A stretch of 8,647 bases of DNA, from assembly GCA_905236605.1 (NCBI GenBank), contig CAJORD010000095.1, positions 1 through 8,647 of the forward strand, written 5' to 3'. Origin of the DNA: an uncultured Synergistales bacterium. Its GTDB lineage: Bacteria; Synergistota; Synergistia; Synergistales; Aminobacteriaceae. Of this stretch, positions 5,977 to 8,647 are shown piece by piece; the stretch's first letter is position 1; every line of letters begins with the position of its first letter. A program made the translations under genes and the position numbers. The notes beneath the pieces were generated by a model. The model worked only from the letters and a program-made list of their open reading frames with translations, was not told the origin of the DNA and did not search any database.

Positions 5977-6255
5977 TTATTTTGCGGCTGTCTCTTTGTC
6001 TAGCTTATATACCCACGCAAGGACACGAGCAACGACTTCATAAAGTTCGGCGGGGATCTCTTCACCAAGCTCAAGAGATATTAAAGCTGAAACGAGCGCG
6101 GCATCTTCAACAATAGGGACATCAGCTTCGACGGCACGTTCAATAATTTTTCGTGCAATAAAACCTTCGCCCTTTGCGACGACCGTCGGGGCGTTCATTT
6201 GTTTGCTGTCATATTTGACGGCTACTGCCTGTTCTCGTTTTTTGTTATCAGCCAT
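5977..6255 (-). CDS. Stand-alone FlhB C-terminal-domain-like protein (YlqH type)
   Basis: This 92-residue protein corresponds to the cytoplasmic tail of the flagellar/type III export switch FlhB/YscU, without the membrane domain. Matching features are QAVAVKYD (about 9-16), APTVVAKGEGFIARKI (18-33), VPIVEDAALVSAL (45-57) and EEIPAELYEVVARVLAWVYKL (65-85). The NPTH autocleavage loop that FlhB uses to switch export specificity is absent, as in the known short FlhB-like proteins. It is equivalent to B. subtilis YlqH by sequence type and by position, last in the rbgA-rnhB operon. Its role is not established, and the window has no other flagellar structural gene. The ATG is seven bases after the preceding stop and has no good Shine-Dalgarno, so translation is probably coupled. 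Confidence in the family is high; the function is unknown. Confidence 0.9.
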   Translation of the reverse strand: MADNKKREQAVAVKYDSKQMNAPTVVAKGEGFIARKIIERAVEADVPIVEDAALVSALISLELGEEIPAELYEVVARVLAWVYKLDKETAAK

Positions 6256-6262
6256 GAGTTAA

Positions 6263-7372
6263 TTATACTGTAATGTCAAGACCGCGACCGGCAATTAATA
6301 AATCTCTTTCATTTTCGACGGCTCGCCGCGAAATTCCAATAAACACGACCGGCAATTCTAATCCTTGAAGCTCTTTTCTTAAATCGCGCCGACGACGTTC
6401 GATTAATTTGCAAGTTTCAATTTTTTCGGCGTTCAGAGTTAAATTACAGCTCTTGCCGTCGCTCTCGACTAAGCCGCCGACTTCTCCAAGCACGGAACCT
6501 GTAATCCCGAATCCAACTTGCCAATATTTTTGCCCGTCTTCTTCGGCTGAACGTCCTACGTAAATTTTTGCGGTCATGTTTTGCGACGCTTCATTAAGAA
6601 CTGGCCAGAACGGTGCGGCCAATAAAGCCGGGTTGACTTCATTGCGCGGACTTTTCATTAAGATCGATTGAGCTTGCAAAAATTTTGCTATATCGTCGTT
6701 GCCTTCTTTCATGTCCTTCAAGGCTTTCACGGGGTCATCGCCTTTTGAAGTTTTTGATTTTAATTCGCGGCGAATTTTTTCCCACATTTCCGTAGCTTCA
6801 GCGCCGTTCATGGCGGCATATTGAGATAATAAAGTCGCATTTTCCAACGTCATCGGGACATCGCGCGCCCAAAGTTCAATAAACGAAGAGAGCTGCCCAG
6901 GCTGCGAACCTGATTTTCTCCAAGCGTCGCGAATTGCGCTCAAAACTTCGCTTGAAAGTGGCAAGCCGCGAGCAAGCAACGCCGTAGCGAGTTCTCGATC
7001 ACGCGCAGGAATTTGAGACAAGAAAGAAAATTCGCCCTGTGATAATCTTAAAATCGGAACTCCGTCAGGCCCTGAAGCGTCCCAAACGGCGCGGAAATGT
7101 TCGCCGACGATTAACGAAATCGTAGCGCGAGCTTTTAATTCCTGCGGAACGCCGTTGACATCAACACGAACTAGATACGTCCCGTCCTCGTTTTGAGCTA
7201 ACACGCTGCCTTCAACAAGCATACCCGTGCGAATGCCTGCGAGCTTTGCGGCAATCTGTGAAGGCTGCTGGATTTGCGGCTGCGTGCTAATCTGACCTTG
7301 CCGGGCGTTGGTGCTGATGTTCTGCTGCATCTGGTTGTAATTTTGGTCAACGTTTACATTTAATGACGGCAA
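6263..7372 (-). CDS. FliK-like C-terminal domain protein (YlqG type)
   Basis: This is a 369-residue soluble protein. Residues 1-40 are a disordered Gln/Asn-rich tail. Residues about 48-112 are beta-rich (GMLVEGSVLAQ, TYLVRVDVNGV, FRAVWDAS). Residues 115-240 are helical (ARDRELATALLARGLPL at 123-139). Residues about 265-347 resemble the C-terminal domain of flagellar hook-length control protein FliK: VGFGITGSVLGEVGGLVES, a CNLTLNAEK strand, then ELQGLELPVVFIG. The glutamine-rich N-terminus and the middle are unlike motile-bacteria FliK. Position between rnhB and the short FlhB-like gene matches B. subtilis ylqG. In flagella FliK signals to the FlhB tail, so a partnership between this protein and the one encoded next is a reasonable inference but unproven. 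The start is TTG (7370-7372), chosen because AGGAGGG lies nine bases upstream. Confidence 0.8.
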   Translation of the reverse strand: MPSLNVNVDQNYNQMQQNISTNARQGQISTQPQIQQPSQIAAKLAGIRTGMLVEGSVLAQNEDGTYLVRVDVNGVPQELKARATISLIVGEHFRAVWDASGPDGVPILRLSQGEFSFLSQIPARDRELATALLARGLPLSSEVLSAIRDAWRKSGSQPGQLSSFIELWARDVPMTLENATLLSQYAAMNGAEATEMWEKIRRELKSKTSKGDDPVKALKDMKEGNDDIAKFLQAQSILMKSPRNEVNPALLAAPFWPVLNEASQNMTAKIYVGRSAEEDGQKYWQVGFGITGSVLGEVGGLVESDGKSCNLTLNAEKIETCKLIERRRRDLRKELQGLELPVVFIGISRRAVENERDLLIAGRGLDITV

Positions 7373-7373
7373 T

Positions 7374-8069
7374 TTATTTTTCCCTCCTGTCCTCTAATAT
7401 TTTTCGGCAGAAACTCCGCCGGTGTATATCGCTCATGCCATTTTCTCTTACTGCGTTCATGTGATACGCTGTCGGATAACCTTTATTTTTTTCAAAGTTG
7501 TAAGCGGGGTATTGTTGGCTGTAATTTTTCATTAATCTATCACGCAGGACTTTAGCGACAATCGAGGCCGCTGACACTACAGGAATTAATTTATCTGCGC
7601 GAATTAAAATCCATTGGCTAAAATCTATATTTGGGATTTTTTGATTGCCATCAACGATAACGCACTCGGGAGAACGATTTAATAATTTTACAACTTTGTT
7701 CACACAATCGCCCATTGTAAGCAACGAAGCACGCAAAATATTTTCTTTGTCGATAAGTGCGGGAGTGCCTTGACTGACGCGCCATAACACGCCTAATTCT
7801 TGAATTTTTACAAAAAGTTTTTCGCGCCTTTTCGGTGTGATTAATTTCGAGTCGCGCAAGTTCATCTTTAATAATTCTTCTTCTTGTTCTTGCGTAAGAA
7901 ACACCGCCGCCGCAACGACAGGCCCCGCTAATGCTCCGCGCCCTGCTTCGTCCGTACCAATCACATAGCCAAGCGATTTTAATTCTTGTAATTTAGCATG
8001 AGCTTCATCGATGCCGCATTTAGAAGGCAATATTAAATCATTAAACAACTGTAATTGCTCCGACATCAT
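7374..8069 (-). CDS. rnhB: Ribonuclease HII
   Basis: This 231-residue enzyme cleaves the RNA strand of RNA/DNA hybrids and nicks at single ribonucleotides in DNA, starting ribonucleotide excision repair. The DEDD metal-binding set is visible: D40 and E41 in GTDEAGRGALAGPV, D140 in VDG and D159. Other family blocks are DSKLITPKRRE (73-83), SAASIVAKVLRDR (166-178), KGYPTAYH (near 196-203) and HRRSF near the C-terminus. D159 sits in ADK rather than the usual GD. The start is uncertain. ATG-ATG at 8064-8069 overlaps rbgA by 29 bases but has no Shine-Dalgarno. A TTG at 8046-8048 (residue 8) has GGAG nine bases ahead and overlaps the rbgA stop by only eight bases, so the first seven residues may not be translated. 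It is the second visible gene of the rbgA operon; the next gene starts one base after its stop. Confidence 0.96.
   Translation of the reverse strand: MMSEQLQLFNDLILPSKCGIDEAHAKLQELKSLGYVIGTDEAGRGALAGPVVAAAVFLTQEQEEELLKMNLRDSKLITPKRREKLFVKIQELGVLWRVSQGTPALIDKENILRASLLTMGDCVNKVVKLLNRSPECVIVDGNQKIPNIDFSQWILIRADKLIPVVSAASIVAKVLRDRLMKNYSQQYPAYNFEKNKGYPTAYHMNAVRENGMSDIHRRSFCRKILEDRREK
7382..7388 (-). promoter_or_regulatory. Shine-Dalgarno AGGAGGG that fixes a TTG start
   Basis: On the minus strand AGGAGGG ends nine bases before TTG 7370-7372 and overlaps the last codons of rnhB. This supports TTG initiation of the FliK-like gene in a coupled arrangement. Confidence 0.75.
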
Positions 8070-8647
8070 TAATATTAAAATCTACAGCGCGTTGTTCGCC
8101 CGGTATTTCCAGACATACTGCGCCCAAACGTCCTGACGAGAAGGCCTCGATAAATTTTTGGCCGGCAAGTTCAAAATTTACACGCCCTCCCGAAATTAAG
8201 CAGCCATATTTGCGGCCTATGCTTTCAAGAACCGTTCCGGCTTCTTCGTTTTCAAGTTCTATGTTCACGGGGATTAATTCCAACATTGCATTAGCACACA
8301 AAAATTTTATTAACGCTAACGCAGCATTTTCATAACCGCCAACGACTTCGGCCTTTGCACAGCCCAGCCACGATAAAATCAAATGCGCTCCGGCTTCAGC
8401 ATGAGGATCTAAAATTCCTGGCGAATCTACAATTAGCATTCCTTCATTCTTGTACCAACTTACAGATTTTGTAATCCCGGGAATGTTGCCTACACCTGCA
8501 TTTGATTTTCCAATCAACGAATTTAATAACAAAGATTTTCCAACGTTCGGAATACCCACAACAGCCAATCTTACTTCACGATGAGTAGGCTTGAATTTCA
8601 AAATAGCTTTCTTAATCGCGGATAATCCTTCACGTTTTCTTAAATCA
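8041..8647 (-). CDS. rbgA: Ribosome biogenesis GTPase RbgA/YlqF, 5' end beyond window
   Basis: About 202 C-terminal codons are visible; the frame is open to the window edge. RbgA is a circularly permuted GTPase that helps late 50S subunit assembly in Bacillus. In these proteins the NKxD (G4) motif precedes the P-loop, so G4 and the start codon should lie past 8647. Visible motifs are G1 GIPNVGKS, the G2 threonine in IPGITKS, and G3 DSPG. The C-terminal RNA-binding ANTAR-like region follows, with the family's GRKYGCLISGG stretch (YlqF has a closely similar GCLMSGG). Sequence continues upstream of the P-loop as LRKREGLSAIKKAIL then KFKPTHREV, so the TTG at 8599-8601 is an internal leucine codon and not the start. 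The gene ends inside rnhB (29-bp overlap with the annotated rnhB ATG), consistent with one operon and coupled translation. Confidence 0.93.
   Translation of the reverse strand, partial: DLRKREGLSAIKKAILKFKPTHREVRLAVVGIPNVGKSLLLNSLIGKSNAGVGNIPGITKSVSWYKNEGMLIVDSPGILDPHAEAGAHLILSWLGCAKAEVVGGYENAALALIKFLCANAMLELIPVNIELENEEAGTVLESIGRKYGCLISGGRVNFELAGQKFIEAFSSGRLGAVCLEIPGEQRAVDFNINDVGAITVV

Noticed and set aside
8599..8601. TTG as the start of rbgA
   Set aside because: The frame stays open to the window edge with RbgA-like sequence, and the family's G4 region must lie upstream of the P-loop.

Overview
This is a bacterial chromosomal window of about 8.6 kb, densely coded and moderately A+T-rich. 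The taxon cannot be fixed from it. The rbgA-rnhB-(FliK-like)-(FlhB-tail-like) order is the ylqF-rnhB-ylqG-ylqH order known from Bacillus and relatives. Together with the zinc-less CobB and acetyl-type MetA, it suggests an anaerobic gut-type bacterium of Firmicutes or Synergistota affinity. Synergistota is only a low-confidence guess.

Layout. (1) At the left edge lies a tRNA-Ser(GGA) cut by the window start, followed by a convergent PmtA-like methyltransferase (minus strand). (2) From about 760 a plus-strand series begins: a CobB sirtuin, a TPR/DUF4357 protein starting one base after it, a YefM/YoeB-type toxin-antitoxin pair, an unrecognised 468-residue soluble protein, and metA. All gaps are 0-33 bp, so this may be one transcript. 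G+C hand counts drop in 1463-3412 (28-40% in five 60-base samples) against 37-63% in the flanking genes sampled. The TPR/DUF4357 gene and the TA pair therefore look like an accessory insert. (3) A 180-bp convergent gap (5797-5976) contains no intact gene, but it holds a protein-like frame broken by one TAA, probably a gene remnant. (4) On the minus strand, read right to left, is a compact operon: rbgA (5' end off the window), rnhB, a FliK-like protein and an FlhB C-terminal-like protein.

How the genes relate: the right-hand operon combines 50S ribosome assembly (RbgA) and RNA/DNA-hybrid repair (RNase HII) with two proteins related to flagellar export-switch components. The left-hand block joins protein deacylation, an unknown scaffold-like protein, an RNase-type TA module, an orphan protein and the first committed step of methionine synthesis. 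That mix looks more like accumulation than a single pathway. The best candidates for something undescribed are the TPR/DUF4357 protein coupled to cobB and the 468-residue protein coupled to metA.
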